Assembly (NCBI GenBank): GCA_944385665.1
Contig: CALWYB010000004.1
Location: forward strand, 1 to 64,000
DNA length: 64,000 nt
Direction: 5' to 3'
Source of the DNA: an uncultured Oscillospiraceae bacterium
Lineage (GTDB): Bacteria; Bacillota; Clostridia; Oscillospirales; Oscillospiraceae
Notes under the pieces: model-generated
Database searches by the model: none
Seen by the model: only the letters and a program-made list of their open reading frames with translations
What the model was told of the DNA's origin: nothing
Made by a program: the position numbers and the translations under genes
Shown: positions 32,906 to 41,354 of the stretch, piece by piece
Numbering within the stretch: the stretch's first letter is position 1
Layout of the letters: each line of letters starts with the position of its first letter

Positions 32906-33573
32906 TGGCGGGCCGCCTTATCGTCTTTGAGGGCACCGACGGCTCCGGCAAGTCCACCCAGTTCCAGGCCCTGTGCCGCCGGGTGACCCAGAGCGGCCGG
33001 GAGTATGAAAAACTGGTGTTTCCCCAGTATCAAGAGCCCTCCTCCGCCCTGATCCGCATGTATCTGGCGGGGGAATTCGGCACTCACCCCCAGGATGTGA
33101 ACCCCTACGCCGCCTCCGCCTTCTACGCGGTGGACCGGTACGCCTCCCTGAAAAAAGTGTGGGGGGAATACTATAACCAGGGGGGACTGGTGCTCACTGA
33201 CCGGTACACCACCTCCAATGCGGTGCACCAGACGGTGAAGTGCGCCCCCGGCGAGCGGGAGGCCTTCCTGCGCTGGCTGGACGACTTTGAGCACAACAAG
33301 CTGGGGCTGCCCCGGCCCGATCTGGTGCTCTATCTGGATATGCCCACGGAGCGGGCGGTAGAACTGCTGCGCCGCCGGGAGGCGGCCACCCACACCAAGG
33401 CCGACATCCACGAGCTGGACACCAGCTATCTGGCCGCCTGTCGGGAATGCGCCCTGGAGGCCGCCAAGCTGCTGGGCTGGCAGGTGATCCCCTGCGTCAA
33501 CGCCCAGGGCCAGGTGCGCAGTGTGGAGGACATCCACGAGGAAATCTGGTCTCTGGCGGCTCCCCTGCTGTGA
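32905..33573 (+). CDS. tmk: Thymidylate kinase-family nucleotide kinase
   Basis: A 222-residue P-loop kinase of the dTMP kinase family. Walker A is FEGTDGSGKSTQFQAL (residues 8-16 core), the DR motif is VLTDRYTTSNAVHQ, and LDMPTERAVELLRRRE leads to a LID with Arg/Lys and the THTKADIHELDT segment. It phosphorylates dTMP to dTDP for DNA synthesis. The arrangement differs from the usual tmk-holB neighbourhood, so it may be a second, divergent copy (inference). Its ATG overlaps the preceding stop by one base (TGATG), so translation is coupled to the glycosyltransferase gene. Confidence 0.85.
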   Translation: MAGRLIVFEGTDGSGKSTQFQALCRRVTQSGREYEKLVFPQYQEPSSALIRMYLAGEFGTHPQDVNPYAASAFYAVDRYASLKKVWGEYYNQGGLVLTDRYTTSNAVHQTVKCAPGEREAFLRWLDDFEHNKLGLPRPDLVLYLDMPTERAVELLRRREAATHTKADIHELDTSYLAACRECALEAAKLLGWQVIPCVNAQGQVRSVEDIHEEIWSLAAPLL

Positions 33574-33602
33574 GCCGCCTAGGAATATAAGGAGGGTTAT
33601 CC

Positions 33603-34148
33603 ATGGTATATGTACTGCTGGCCCCCGGCTTTGAGGAGTCCGAGGCCATTGTGCCCACCGACCTGCTGCGGCAGGGCGGTCTGGAGACCGCTCTGGTCTC
33701 CCTGTCCGGTCCCACCGTCACCGGAGGACACAACATCACTGTCCAGGCCGACCTGGAACTGTCCCAGGTGGATCTGGACCAGGCGGAAATGATCGTGCTG
33801 CCCGGCGGCGGCGTGGGCGTGGAGAACCTGTGGAACAGCGATGAGGTCTCCCAGCTCATTCAGGAGGCCGCCAAGCGGAACATCTGGCTGGCCGCCCTGT
33901 GTGCCGGTCCCGTGCTGCTGGCCCGCTGGGGGCTGCTGGACGGCCGGGAGGCCACCTCTTACCCCACCCGCCACGACCAGCTGGGCAAGGCCAAGGTGCT
34001 GCCCCAGGCCCGGGCGGTGGCGGACGGCAAGTTTGTCACCGGCCACGCCTGCGGTTCCTCCTTCGACTTCGGTTTGAAGCTGGTGGAGGTCCTGCGGGGC
34101 AAAGAGGCTGCCGATACGGTCAATGAGCGGATCTTCTACCGCCGCTGA
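33603..34148 (+). CDS. DJ-1/PfpI family protein
   Basis: A 181-residue protein of the DJ-1/YajL group in the class I glutamine amidotransferase-like superfamily. The N-terminal LLAPGFEESEAIVPTDLLRQGG includes the conserved Glu, IVLPGGGVGVENL is the glycine loop, and the nucleophile Cys lies in LAALCAGPVLLA. Members act as small-molecule deglycases, chaperones or redox sensors; which applies here is not known. RBS AAGGAGG lies 6 bases ahead. It overlaps the next gene by 26 bases. Confidence 0.88.
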   Translation: MVYVLLAPGFEESEAIVPTDLLRQGGLETALVSLSGPTVTGGHNITVQADLELSQVDLDQAEMIVLPGGGVGVENLWNSDEVSQLIQEAAKRNIWLAALCAGPVLLARWGLLDGREATSYPTRHDQLGKAKVLPQARAVADGKFVTGHACGSSFDFGLKLVEVLRGKEAADTVNERIFYRR

Positions 34149-34710
34149 GGCCAAAAAGAGATTGCGCGCTCGGGTGCGGCAAGAGACGGCCGCCTTGACC
34201 CGACAGGCATGCCAGGAGAGTGACCGGGCCCTATTTGCGCGCTTTTTGTCCCTGCCTCAGGTACAGCAGGCGGACACGCTGTTCCTGTTCTGGGGCATCC
34301 CGGGGCGGGAGCCGGAGACGGAGCAGCTGGTGCGGGAGCTCACCCAGAAGGGCAAGCGGGTGGGCCTGCCCCGGATGCTGCCCGGACACCAGATGGAGGT
34401 GCGGCAGTTTGATCCCCGCATCCCCCTGAAACAGGCCTCATTCGGCATCTGGGAGCCCTCAGAAGAGGCCCCTTTGCTGGAGAAACGAGACCTTGCGCTG
34501 GCCCTGATTCCCGCCGTGTGCTATGACCGGCTGGGGTACCGCCTGGGCTTTGGCGGGGGCTACTATGACCGGTGGCTGGAGGATTTTTCCGGCCGGACCG
34601 TAGGGTTGTGCCGGGGCGTGCTGCTTCAGGAGCGGGTACCCGTGGAGGCACACGACGCCCGGGTGGAGGTCCTCCTCACCGAAGAGGAGACCCTCTGTCC
34701 GGACAAATAA
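34123..34710 (+). CDS. fthC: 5-formyltetrahydrofolate cyclo-ligase
   Basis: A 195-residue enzyme that converts 5-formyl-THF to 5,10-methenyl-THF with ATP, returning the storage form of folate to one-carbon metabolism. Typical marks are the N-terminal EAKKRLRARVRQETAAL, FLFWGIPGREPET, and the C-terminal YRLGFGGGYYDRWL, the nucleotide-binding signature. The start at 34123 gives the normal length but overlaps the DJ-1 gene by 26 bases and has no clear ribosome site, so translational coupling is likely. It converges with a small minus-strand gene on a shared hairpin. Confidence 0.92.
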   Translation: MSGSSTAAEAKKRLRARVRQETAALTRQACQESDRALFARFLSLPQVQQADTLFLFWGIPGREPETEQLVRELTQKGKRVGLPRMLPGHQMEVRQFDPRIPLKQASFGIWEPSEEAPLLEKRDLALALIPAVCYDRLGYRLGFGGGYYDRWLEDFSGRTVGLCRGVLLQERVPVEAHDARVEVLLTEEETLCPDK

Positions 34711-34734
34711 AAAAGCGGGACGTTGCGTCCCGCT
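34706..34734 (-). terminator. Terminator of the Cys/Gly-rich small gene
   Basis: AGCGGGACG, three-base loop, exact complement; in the minus direction six T follow. It overlaps the end of fthC and can stop both sides. Confidence 0.75.
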
Positions 34735-34762
34735 CTGCCCCGCTGGGAGGCTTGGTAGGAGG

Positions 34763-34933
34763 TCAGCAGCCGCAGCCGTTGTCACAGCCGCAGCCGTTGT
34801 TGCCGCCGCAGCCACAGCCGCCGTTGCTGCTCTCGCTGGTGCCGTTGTTGCCGCAGCAGCAGCACAGGATGATGATTAGCAGGATGATCCACAGGCAGCC
34901 GTTGCCGCCAAAGCCGTTATTGCCAAAGCACAT
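34763..34933 (-). CDS. Cys/Gly/Asn-rich single-helix membrane peptide
   Basis: A 56-residue protein that gene callers may miss. MCFGNNGFGGNG precedes one membrane helix (LWIILLIIIL, about residues 14-23). A run of four Cys (24-27) follows, then a tail of GGCGC/GNNGCGC-type repeats, giving 12 Cys in all. The RBS GAGGTG lies eight bases ahead of the ATG and a proper terminator follows the stop, so it is very likely expressed. The composition resembles small Cys-rich spore or envelope proteins of Clostridia, but I know no function; metal binding or disulfide cross-linking is a guess. Confidence 0.72.
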   Translation of the reverse strand: MCFGNNGFGGNGCLWIILLIIILCCCCGNNGTSESSNGGCGCGGNNGCGCDNGCGC

Positions 34934-35124
34934 GTTTGTTTCACCTCACTTACCCCGCCGGGTGTTTCGCCCGGCGTTCTGATATAGTCTATGGCCGCTT
35001 CCTGTCCCAGGTTCCTGGGCGGGGAAAATTTTGCAGGCCTTGTTCCCAAACCCATCGGACCGGCGAAGGGCCGGAGCCGGGGAAGCCCCGCTTCCTGCGG
35101 CAGTTTGATTTAGGAGCTGACTCT

Positions 35125-36264
35125 ATGGCACAAGATTATCAACGCCCCTCCTCCGGCGGACAGCCCCGGCGGCGGGAAGAGACGACCCGCCGTACCTCCG
35201 ACTCCAGTCGCCGGCGCAGGAAACGCTCCGGCGTGAGCGGGGCGCTCATCTATGTGATCTGCGTCATCGGCGTATCCGCCCTGTTGGCCTGCATCGGCTG
35301 GGTGGCGGCCAACGACGTGCTGGCCCTGAACAAGCCGGAAAAGACGGCCACCATCACCATTTCCGACCAGGACAGCTTCGGGGATGTGGCCGACAAGCTG
35401 AAGGACGAGGGACTCATTGAATATAAGTTCCTCTTCAATCTCTTTGCCACCTTCACTCACAGCAAGGACGACGTGGTGGCGGGTACCTTCACCCTGAACA
35501 CCGACATGGATTACCGGGCGCTGCTCTCTGGCATGAGCGCCAACTCTGCCACCCGGGCCACCGTGAAGGTCACCATTCCCGAGGGCTACACCCTGGATCA
35601 GACCTTTGCTCTGCTGGAGGAGAAGGGGGTGGCCAGCCAGGCCGACCTTCAGGATATGGCGGCCAACCATGACTACGCCTTCTCCTTCCTCCAGGACCTG
35701 CCCTTGGGGGACTACCATCGTCTGGAGGGCTACCTCTACCCGGACACCTACGAATTCACCACCCCCCAGAACGCCCTCTACGTTATCAACAAGATGCTGG
35801 TGCGCTTTGACGAGCAGTTTACCGACGACATGCGCCAGAAGGTGGAGAGTAGCGGCCGCACCATCCACGAGATCATTATCATCGCCTCCATGATCGAGAA
35901 GGAGACTGACGGTACCGACCGGGCCAACATCGCCTCGGTCATCTATAACCGTCTGAATAATGCCAGCGGCGGCACCCAGGGCTATTTGCAGATTGACGCC
36001 ACCCTGGCCTATATCAACGGCGGGAACGTACCCACCGAGGCGGACAAGTCCATCGACTCCCCCTACAACACCTACCTCTACAAGGGGCTGCCCGCCGGGC
36101 CCATCTCCAACCCCGGTCTGGAGTCCATTCAGGCGGCCATGAACCCCAACAGCACCTCGTATTACTACTACGCCCTGGGCGACGATGGCGTCCACCACTT
36201 CTTCAAGACCCTGCGGGAGCAGCAGAACTTTATTGCCACCCAGGAACTGTACAACAACACATAA
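35125..36264 (+). CDS. mltG: Endolytic murein transglycosylase MltG
   Basis: A 379-residue membrane-anchored glycan-strand terminase. A 40-residue Arg/Ser-rich cytoplasmic start (RRRRKRSG) precedes one membrane helix (about 40-60). A LysM-like part follows (DQDSFGDVADKLKDEGLI), then the YceG catalytic domain. The catalytic Glu lies in IASMIEKETDG, followed by the conserved VIYNRLNN, LQIDATLAYI, SPYNTYLYKGLPAGPISNPG and ALGDDGVHHFF motifs. It cuts nascent peptidoglycan near the polymerases. RBS AGGAG is nine bases before the start. The U32 peptidase downstream is a frequent neighbour. Confidence 0.95.
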   Translation: MAQDYQRPSSGGQPRRREETTRRTSDSSRRRRKRSGVSGALIYVICVIGVSALLACIGWVAANDVLALNKPEKTATITISDQDSFGDVADKLKDEGLIEYKFLFNLFATFTHSKDDVVAGTFTLNTDMDYRALLSGMSANSATRATVKVTIPEGYTLDQTFALLEEKGVASQADLQDMAANHDYAFSFLQDLPLGDYHRLEGYLYPDTYEFTTPQNALYVINKMLVRFDEQFTDDMRQKVESSGRTIHEIIIIASMIEKETDGTDRANIASVIYNRLNNASGGTQGYLQIDATLAYINGGNVPTEADKSIDSPYNTYLYKGLPAGPISNPGLESIQAAMNPNSTSYYYYALGDDGVHHFFKTLREQQNFIATQELYNNT

Positions 36265-36317
36265 CGGCGCAGGCCCCGGAAGCTCTCCGGGGCCTGTGTT
36301 CTGGAAGGAGAAACAAG

Positions 36318-37538
36318 ATGAAAAAACCGGAACTGTTAGCCCCTGCCGGGGATATGGAGCGGCTCCAGATGGCGCTGGCCTACGGGGCGGATGCAGTCTA
36401 TCTGGCGGGGACCATGTTTGGCATGCGCTCCTTTGCGGGCAACTTTACCCCGGAGGAGCTGAAAACCGCCGTGGAGCTGTGCCACAGCAAGGGGGTGCGG
36501 GTCCATGTGACCTGCAACACCATGCCCCGCAACCAGGAGGTGGCCCGGCTCCCCGAGTGGCTGGAGTATCTGGACAGCGTGGGGGCGGACGCCATCATCC
36601 TGGCGGACGTGGGTACTCTGGCCCTGGCCAAGCGGTACGCCCCCCACATCCAGTGCCATATCTCCACCCAGGCCAGCATCGTCAACTACCAGTCGGCCAC
36701 CGCCTGGCACGATCTGGGGGCCAGCCGGGTGATTTTGGCCCGGGAGCTGAGTTTGGATGAGATCCGGGAGATTCGCCAAAAGACCCCCAAGGAGCTGGAG
36801 ATCGAGGCCTTTGCCCACGGTGCCATGTGCGTGAGCTACTCAGGCCGCTGCCTGCTCTCCAACTACATGACGGGCCGGGACTCCAACCGGGGAGCCTGTG
36901 CCCAGCCCTGCCGCTACCAGTACGCCCTGATGGAGGAGAAGCGGCCGGGGGAGTACTTCCCCGTCTTTGAGGAGAACGGGGAGACCTACATCATGAACTC
37001 CAGGGACATGTGCATGATCGACCACGTGGCCGAGCTGATGGAGGTGGGCCTCGATTCCCTGAAGCTGGAGGGCCGGGCCAAGAGCGCCTACTACGCCGCC
37101 ATCGTCACCGGAGCCTACCGCCACGCCATTGACGCGGCGGCGGCGGGGGAGCCTCTGGACCCGGTGTGGCGGGACGAGGTGGAGCACATCAGCCACCGGC
37201 ACTACTCCACCGGCTTTTACTTCGGTCAGCCGGGGCAGTACACCGAGAGCTCCCGGTATATCCGGGACTGGCAGATTGTGGCTAAGGTCCAGTCCTGTGA
37301 CGGCCAGGGCAACGCCACCCTCACCCTGAACAACAAGTTTGCCGTGGGGGACACCCTGGAACTTGTAGGCCCCGACGTGCGGCCCCAGGCCCTCACCGTG
37401 GAGGAACTGTGGGACGAGGCGGGGGAGCCTCTCCGGGAGGTGCGCAAGCCCCAGATGGTCTTCCGTATGAAGCTGCCCAGGCCGGTGCCCCCTCTGTCCC
37501 TGCTGCGCCGGCAGGCGGGACTGACCCCAGGAACATAA
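36318..37538 (+). CDS. U32 family peptidase-like protein (TrhP/RlhA group)
   Basis: A 406-residue U32 family protein. PELLAPAGDMERLQMALAYGADAVYLAG is the standard N-terminus, and the family core reads EAFAHGAMCVSYSGRCLLSNY with GACAQPCRYQY, giving the conserved Cys set, possibly an Fe-S site. Relatives of this length are now known as RNA hydroxylation factors (TrhP for tRNA uridine-34, RlhA for 23S rRNA) rather than proteases. This copy looks closest to TrhP (inference). It follows mltG by 53 bases in the same direction, and a terminator follows it. Confidence 0.87.
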   Translation: MKKPELLAPAGDMERLQMALAYGADAVYLAGTMFGMRSFAGNFTPEELKTAVELCHSKGVRVHVTCNTMPRNQEVARLPEWLEYLDSVGADAIILADVGTLALAKRYAPHIQCHISTQASIVNYQSATAWHDLGASRVILARELSLDEIREIRQKTPKELEIEAFAHGAMCVSYSGRCLLSNYMTGRDSNRGACAQPCRYQYALMEEKRPGEYFPVFEENGETYIMNSRDMCMIDHVAELMEVGLDSLKLEGRAKSAYYAAIVTGAYRHAIDAAAAGEPLDPVWRDEVEHISHRHYSTGFYFGQPGQYTESSRYIRDWQIVAKVQSCDGQGNATLTLNNKFAVGDTLELVGPDVRPQALTVEELWDEAGEPLREVRKPQMVFRMKLPRPVPPLSLLRRQAGLTPGT

Positions 37539-37543
37539 AAAAG

Positions 37544-37575
37544 AAGGAGAATTGCCTTTGGCAATTCTCCTTTTT
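37544..37575. terminator. Terminator between the U32 gene and the second SLH gene
   Basis: AAGGAGAATTGCC, three-base loop, exact complement, then TTTTT; A-run upstream, so usable in both directions. Confidence 0.87.
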
Positions 37576-37577
37576 AC

Positions 37578-38540
37578 TTATACCGTGGAGCCCAACTTCT
37601 CGTACATACCCAGCGCCATGATGAGACAGGACTGGCGCTGTGCGCTGCGCTGAGGGGAGAAGCAGTTGTTGCCGGTGCCCACGATGATGCCGCTGCGGGC
37701 CATGAAGTACACGCTGCTCCTGGCCCAGGAGGAGATGGCGCTGTCGTCGGCAAAGGGACTGCTCTGGCCGCTTACCTGGCCGCCCAATCTGCGGTAGACG
37801 GCGGAGAGCATCACCGCGGCCTGCTCCCGGGAGATGGCCCGGGAGGGGGAGAAGGTGGTGGCCGAGGTACCGGCGGTAAGCCCCAGAGCCCAGGCCTTGC
37901 CCACCTCCGGGTCGGAGGTATCGTTGAAGGGGGTGGAGCCGGGAGCGGCTACCGCCGGTCCCCCCATGGCCTCGTAGAGCCGCACCGCCAGAGAGGCAAA
38001 CTGCTGCCGGGTGATGGTTCCCCGCAGATCCTGCCCTTTTAGGCGCACGGGCATCAGATTCAGGGCGATGGCCTCGTTGACCAGGTCCACCGCCCACTCG
38101 TCCACCGGTTCCCCGGTGATGGTGGTGGTATTCAACCCACCCACCCGGGTGGCCCGGACCCATACCCCGGCATCCGTGGCCTGAGTGGAGTAGGGGTCCT
38201 GGGTGAGGATGTGATAGATATAGGTGTTGTCCCGTACGGTCACATGCTCCTGGGAGGTAAGGGTGCTGTCCGGCATCCAGTAGCCGGATGCGGCGCGGTA
38301 GGTGAAACGCTCCACAATAAGCTGGCGGCCCAGGTCGCTGCGCACCACCGTGCCGGGGGGCAGCAGAGTGAGCGTATGGGACAGGGTGGGGGAGTACAGA
38401 AAGGACTCCGAGCCATCCGGGTTCTGGGACAGGTGGTAGACGGCCCGGTTGCTCTGAATGGTGGCGGCCAGACCGGAGGGGATGAGCAGGGCGCAGAGAA
38501 GGCAGGCGGCAAGCAGCCGGGATAGGGTGTGTCGCAGCAT
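37578..38540 (-). CDS. Second secreted SLH domain protein
   Basis: A 320-residue exported protein with a signal peptide (about residues 1-25, RLLAACLLCALLIPSGLAA). An N-terminal beta-rich domain of about 140 residues follows, then two to three SLH-like repeats: DLVNEAIALNLMPVRLKGQDLRGTITRQQFASLAVRLYEAMGG, here cited only as the segment 158-199, and RAISREQAAVMLSAVYRRLGG. It probably anchors to the wall polymer like the protein at 29.2-30.2 kb but has a different N-terminal domain. AAAGGA lies nine bases before the ATG. No function beyond surface location can be given. Confidence 0.82.
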   Translation of the reverse strand: MLRHTLSRLLAACLLCALLIPSGLAATIQSNRAVYHLSQNPDGSESFLYSPTLSHTLTLLPPGTVVRSDLGRQLIVERFTYRAASGYWMPDSTLTSQEHVTVRDNTYIYHILTQDPYSTQATDAGVWVRATRVGGLNTTTITGEPVDEWAVDLVNEAIALNLMPVRLKGQDLRGTITRQQFASLAVRLYEAMGGPAVAAPGSTPFNDTSDPEVGKAWALGLTAGTSATTFSPSRAISREQAAVMLSAVYRRLGGQVSGQSSPFADDSAISSWARSSVYFMARSGIIVGTGNNCFSPQRSAQRQSCLIMALGMYEKLGSTV

Positions 38541-38739
38541 GGCAGAGTCCTTTCTTCGGTGGAACGGAAGGTTCCGGGGCGGATGGAACAGAGATGGAAG
38601 GGATAAAAATAGGCGCTTTATCTAACTAGACGATAAAAGAGACCAAATGGTTCCAACATTTAGACAGAAAAAACAAAATCGCTGCTTTCACGAAAAACAG
38701 GTGATGAAATTGTGAAATCTGCCGGAACTCCTCTGCGGC

Positions 38740-38768
38740 TTTACAGAAAAAGAGGGATGGTGTATGAT
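38740..38768 (+). promoter_or_regulatory. Promoter of rimI-tsaD
   Basis: TTTACA (38740-38745), 17 bases, TATGAT (38763-38768). The remaining 38541-38739 is A/T-rich and I see no gene in it. Confidence 0.6.
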
Positions 38769-38824
38769 AACAATACTTTCTCCCGGTTTCGTCCGGAAAA
38801 CTAAAGAGTTGGAGTTTCATCAGT

Positions 38825-39289
38825 ATGTATTATCAGATCGTTCCCATGGACCGCAGCCACATTGACCAGATCGCCCAGCTGGAGCAGGCCTGCTTCTCCA
38901 GCCCATGGACGGCCAACATGCTTGCCGACGCTCTGTTTGACACTCAGGCCAGCTTTATTGTGGCCGAGGACGAGGAGGGCAACGTGCTGGGCTACGCCGG
39001 GCTGCACGTCATTGTGGACGAGGGGTATATCGACAACGTGGCGGTGGAGCCCGACGCCCGGCGCCATGGCGTAGCCAGCGCCCTGCTGGACGTGTTCTGC
39101 CGCTTTGGCGCGGCCAACCTGGCCTTTCTGACCCTGGAGGTGCGGGCCTCCAATGCTCCGGCTATCGCGCTTTATGAGAAGCACGGCTTTGCCCAGGCGG
39201 GGCTGCGGAAGAATTACTACGAGAAGCCCAGGGAAGACGCGGTCATCATGACCCGGTTTTTCAAAGAAGACCCGGCGGTCCAGGCCTGA
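38825..39289 (+). CDS. rimI: Ribosomal protein S18-alanine N-acetyltransferase RimI
   Basis: A 154-residue GNAT acetyltransferase that acetylates the N-terminus of ribosomal protein bS18. It shows the RimI start (QIAQLEQACFSSPWTANML), the acetyl-CoA loop VEPDARRHGVASALLD and ASNAPAIALYEKHGF, followed by the typical RKNYYEKPREDAVIMTR. It directly precedes tsaD, the usual rimI-tsaD order in Firmicutes. The ribosome site GGAG is ten bases ahead of the ATG. Confidence 0.93.
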   Translation: MYYQIVPMDRSHIDQIAQLEQACFSSPWTANMLADALFDTQASFIVAEDEEGNVLGYAGLHVIVDEGYIDNVAVEPDARRHGVASALLDVFCRFGAANLAFLTLEVRASNAPAIALYEKHGFAQAGLRKNYYEKPREDAVIMTRFFKEDPAVQA

Positions 39290-39318
39290 GGATGCCGGAT
39301 GGAGATAAAGGAGCGCAT

Positions 39319-40329
39319 ATGAACATTTTAGCCATTGAATCCTCCTGCGACGAGACCGCCGCCGCCGTGGTGCGGGATGGGCGGACGGTACTGTCCAACT
39401 GTGTGGCCTCCCAGATCGAGATGCACACCATCTACGGCGGCGTGGTGCCGGAGATCGCCTCCCGCAAGCATGTGGAGGCGGTGTCCGGGCTGGCCGACCA
39501 GGCTCTGGAGCAGGCGGGGATGACCCGCGGAGACCTGGATGCCATCGCGGTAACCTACGCCCCTGGCCTCATCGGCGCGGTGCTGGTGGGGGTAAACTTT
39601 GCCAAGGGGGCAGCCATGGCTCTGGATCTGCCTCTGATCCCGGTCCACCATGTACGGGGTCACATTGCGGCCAATTACCTGACTCACCCCGACCTGGAGC
39701 CCCCCTTTGTCTGCCTGTGCGTCTCCGGCGGTACCACCGCCATTGTGGACGTAAAGTCCTACACCGAGATGGAGGTGCTGGGCGGCACCCGGGACGACGC
39801 GGCGGGGGAGTGCTTTGACAAGGTGGCCCGGGTACTGGGCATCGGATATCCCGGCGGCGGCCCCATGGACCGTCTGGCCCAGGGAGGCGACGACAGCCGG
39901 TACGAGCTGCCCCGTGCCCATGTGGCGGGCCATGAGCTGGACATGTCCTTCTCGGGCCTGAAGACGGCCTGCCTGAACCTCATCCACAATGCCCAGCAGA
40001 AGGGGGAGGAGCTGTCCCTGCCCGACTTTGCCGCCAGTTTTGGCCGGGCGGTGAGTGAGTCCCTGGTGCCCCGTGCCATGGCGGCCGCCCGAATGAAGGG
40101 CTATGGGCATCTGGCGGTGGCCGGCGGCGTGGCGGCCAACAGCCGCATCCGGGCCGATCTGAAAGCCGCCTGTGAAAAGAGCGGCGACAAGCTGTACCTG
40201 CCGGAGCTGAAGTACTGCGGCGACAACGCTGCTATGATTGGCTGCCAGGGGTTTTATGAATGGAAAGCCGGCCATGTGGCCGGCCTGGATCTGAACGCCT
40301 ACGCTACCCGGGATATTTCTTTGGGATAA
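39319..40329 (+). CDS. tsaD: tRNA N6-adenosine threonylcarbamoyltransferase TsaD
   Basis: A 336-residue ASKHA-fold protein that transfers the threonylcarbamoyl group to A37 of ANN-decoding tRNAs with TsaB and TsaE. NILAIESSCDETAAAVV, the metal-binding HHVRGH, VSGGTTAIVDV, MSFSGLKTA and VAGGVAANSRIR are all family signatures. The start at 39319 is chosen because AAGGAG lies five bases before it and the protein then begins like its relatives. It is 29 bases after rimI in one operon, ended by a strong terminator. Confidence 0.96.
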   Translation: MNILAIESSCDETAAAVVRDGRTVLSNCVASQIEMHTIYGGVVPEIASRKHVEAVSGLADQALEQAGMTRGDLDAIAVTYAPGLIGAVLVGVNFAKGAAMALDLPLIPVHHVRGHIAANYLTHPDLEPPFVCLCVSGGTTAIVDVKSYTEMEVLGGTRDDAAGECFDKVARVLGIGYPGGGPMDRLAQGGDDSRYELPRAHVAGHELDMSFSGLKTACLNLIHNAQQKGEELSLPDFAASFGRAVSESLVPRAMAAARMKGYGHLAVAGGVAANSRIRADLKAACEKSGDKLYLPELKYCGDNAAMIGCQGFYEWKAGHVAGLDLNAYATRDISLG

Positions 40330-40342
40330 CGATAAACCGTGC

Positions 40343-40386
40343 AAGCGCTCCTGCGCCGCAGAACTGCGGTGCGGGAGCGCTTTTTC
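40343..40386 (+). terminator. Terminator after tsaD
   Basis: A long stem starting AAGCGCTCC with two mismatches, two-base loop, and TTTTT tail. Beyond it (40387-40607) the sequence is A/T-rich with no gene that I can support. Confidence 0.88.
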
Positions 40387-40607
40387 AAACACAAACAAAA
40401 ATATTATGTAACCTTACAAAGTGGAATCATACAGGAACTGGAACAGAGAAAACAAAGTAATCCGGATAAACTGGTGGAAGGCAGACCAAAAATGTGGAAA
40501 GAGATGTGGAAAGTGTGTAAAACTTTTTGTAGAAAGAGATCGAAAAAATAAGATTATGTAAATATTCTGTCCAACCGCACCAGAGCGGAAAAACATAAAA
40601 ATAGTGC

Positions 40608-40636
40608 TTGACAAAGAGGAAAACGGCTGATAAAAT
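40608..40636 (+). promoter_or_regulatory. Promoter of infC-rpmI-rplT
   Basis: TTGACA (40608-40613), 17 bases, TAAAAT (40631-40636): a strong SigA-type promoter. Confidence 0.85.
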
Positions 40637-40642
40637 ATATGA

Positions 40643-40802
40643 GCAAAAGAAAGCAGGAACGGTGCCCCGTACCTCACCCCAGGCCAGAGCCAAAGGGTTA
40701 ACAAGGTTTCATCCCTTCGTCAGGAACCCCTGACGAGGATTGTTGTGACGCGGGCGCCCTTCCGGCAGCCGCGTTTATTTTTTTGTTTGGAGGTGCTTTC
40801 CC
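40643..40802 (+). ncRNA. Leader of the infC operon (L20-type attenuation leader)
   Basis: A 160-base untranslated leader lies between the promoter and infC and contains a terminator hairpin before the ribosome site. In Firmicutes this operon is controlled by ribosomal protein L20 binding such a leader. The hairpin GTCAGG-AACC-CCTGAC (40715-40730) and the terminator fit that scheme, but I could not align the L20-binding fold by eye. Confidence 0.6.
40748..40784 (+). terminator. Attenuator terminator in the infC leader
   Basis: ACGCGG...CCGCGT stem around a CG-rich inner part, followed by TTTATTTTTTT, only about 20 bases before the infC start codon. Confidence 0.72.
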
Positions 40803-41333
40803 ATCGCTAACACAGGTCATCAAACCAACGAAGAAATCCGGGACAAGGAGGTCCGCCTGATCTCTGAGACCGGCGAGCAGCTTGGCATCATGTCCTCCCA
40901 GGAGGCGCTGCGCATGGCTGAGGAGCAGAACCTGGATCTGGTCAAGATCTCTCCCAACGCCGTGCCCCCGGTATGCAAGCTGATGGACTACGGCAAGTAC
41001 CGGTTCGAGCAGACCAAGCGCGAAAAGGAAGCCCGTAAAAACCAGCGGGTAGTGGAGATCAAGGAGATCCGTATGTCCCCCAGCATTGACGTCAACGACT
41101 TCAATGTGAAGCTGCGCAACGCTCAGAAGTTCCTGTCTGAGGGCAACCGCTGCAAGGTGACGGTGCGGTTCCGCGGCCGTGAGATGGCTCACACCAACAT
41201 TGGCCAGGATCTGCTGCTGAAGTTTGCCGAGTCCTGCGGCGAGACCGCCGTGATGGATAAAAGTCCGAAGCTGGAGGGACGCCACATGTCCATCTTCCTG
41301 TCCCCCAAGCCCAATAAGGACGCCAAAAAGTAA
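40803..41333 (+). CDS. infC: Translation initiation factor IF-3, starting at AUC
   Basis: A 176-residue IF-3, of normal length only if translation begins at ATC 40803. GGAGGTG lies exactly seven bases before that ATC, and the residues after it (ANTGHQTNEEIRDKEVRLIS) match the family N-terminus. The first ATG in frame (40890) would delete about 29 conserved residues and has no ribosome site. IF-3 discriminates against non-AUG starts, so rare start codons (AUU in E. coli) let it control its own synthesis. Core motifs EALRMAEEQNLDLV, PPVCKLMDYGKYRFEQ and GREMAHTNIGQDLL are all present. It binds the 30S subunit. Confidence 0.95.
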   Translation: MANTGHQTNEEIRDKEVRLISETGEQLGIMSSQEALRMAEEQNLDLVKISPNAVPPVCKLMDYGKYRFEQTKREKEARKNQRVVEIKEIRMSPSIDVNDFNVKLRNAQKFLSEGNRCKVTVRFRGREMAHTNIGQDLLLKFAESCGETAVMDKSPKLEGRHMSIFLSPKPNKDAKK

Positions 41334-41354
41334 GAAGCAAAGGAGTTTTCTGTT

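Noticed and set aside
40490..40530. Repeated TGTGGAAA motifs, considered as DnaA boxes of an origin
   Set aside because: They differ from TGTGGATAA, there are only two to three, and no dnaA/dnaN or AT-rich unwinding cluster lies nearby.
40414..40704. Minus-strand frame of 96 codons (Phe/Ser/Leu-rich) in the gap before infC
   Set aside because: It overlaps the infC promoter and leader, has no ribosome site, and looks like low-complexity A/T-rich sequence.
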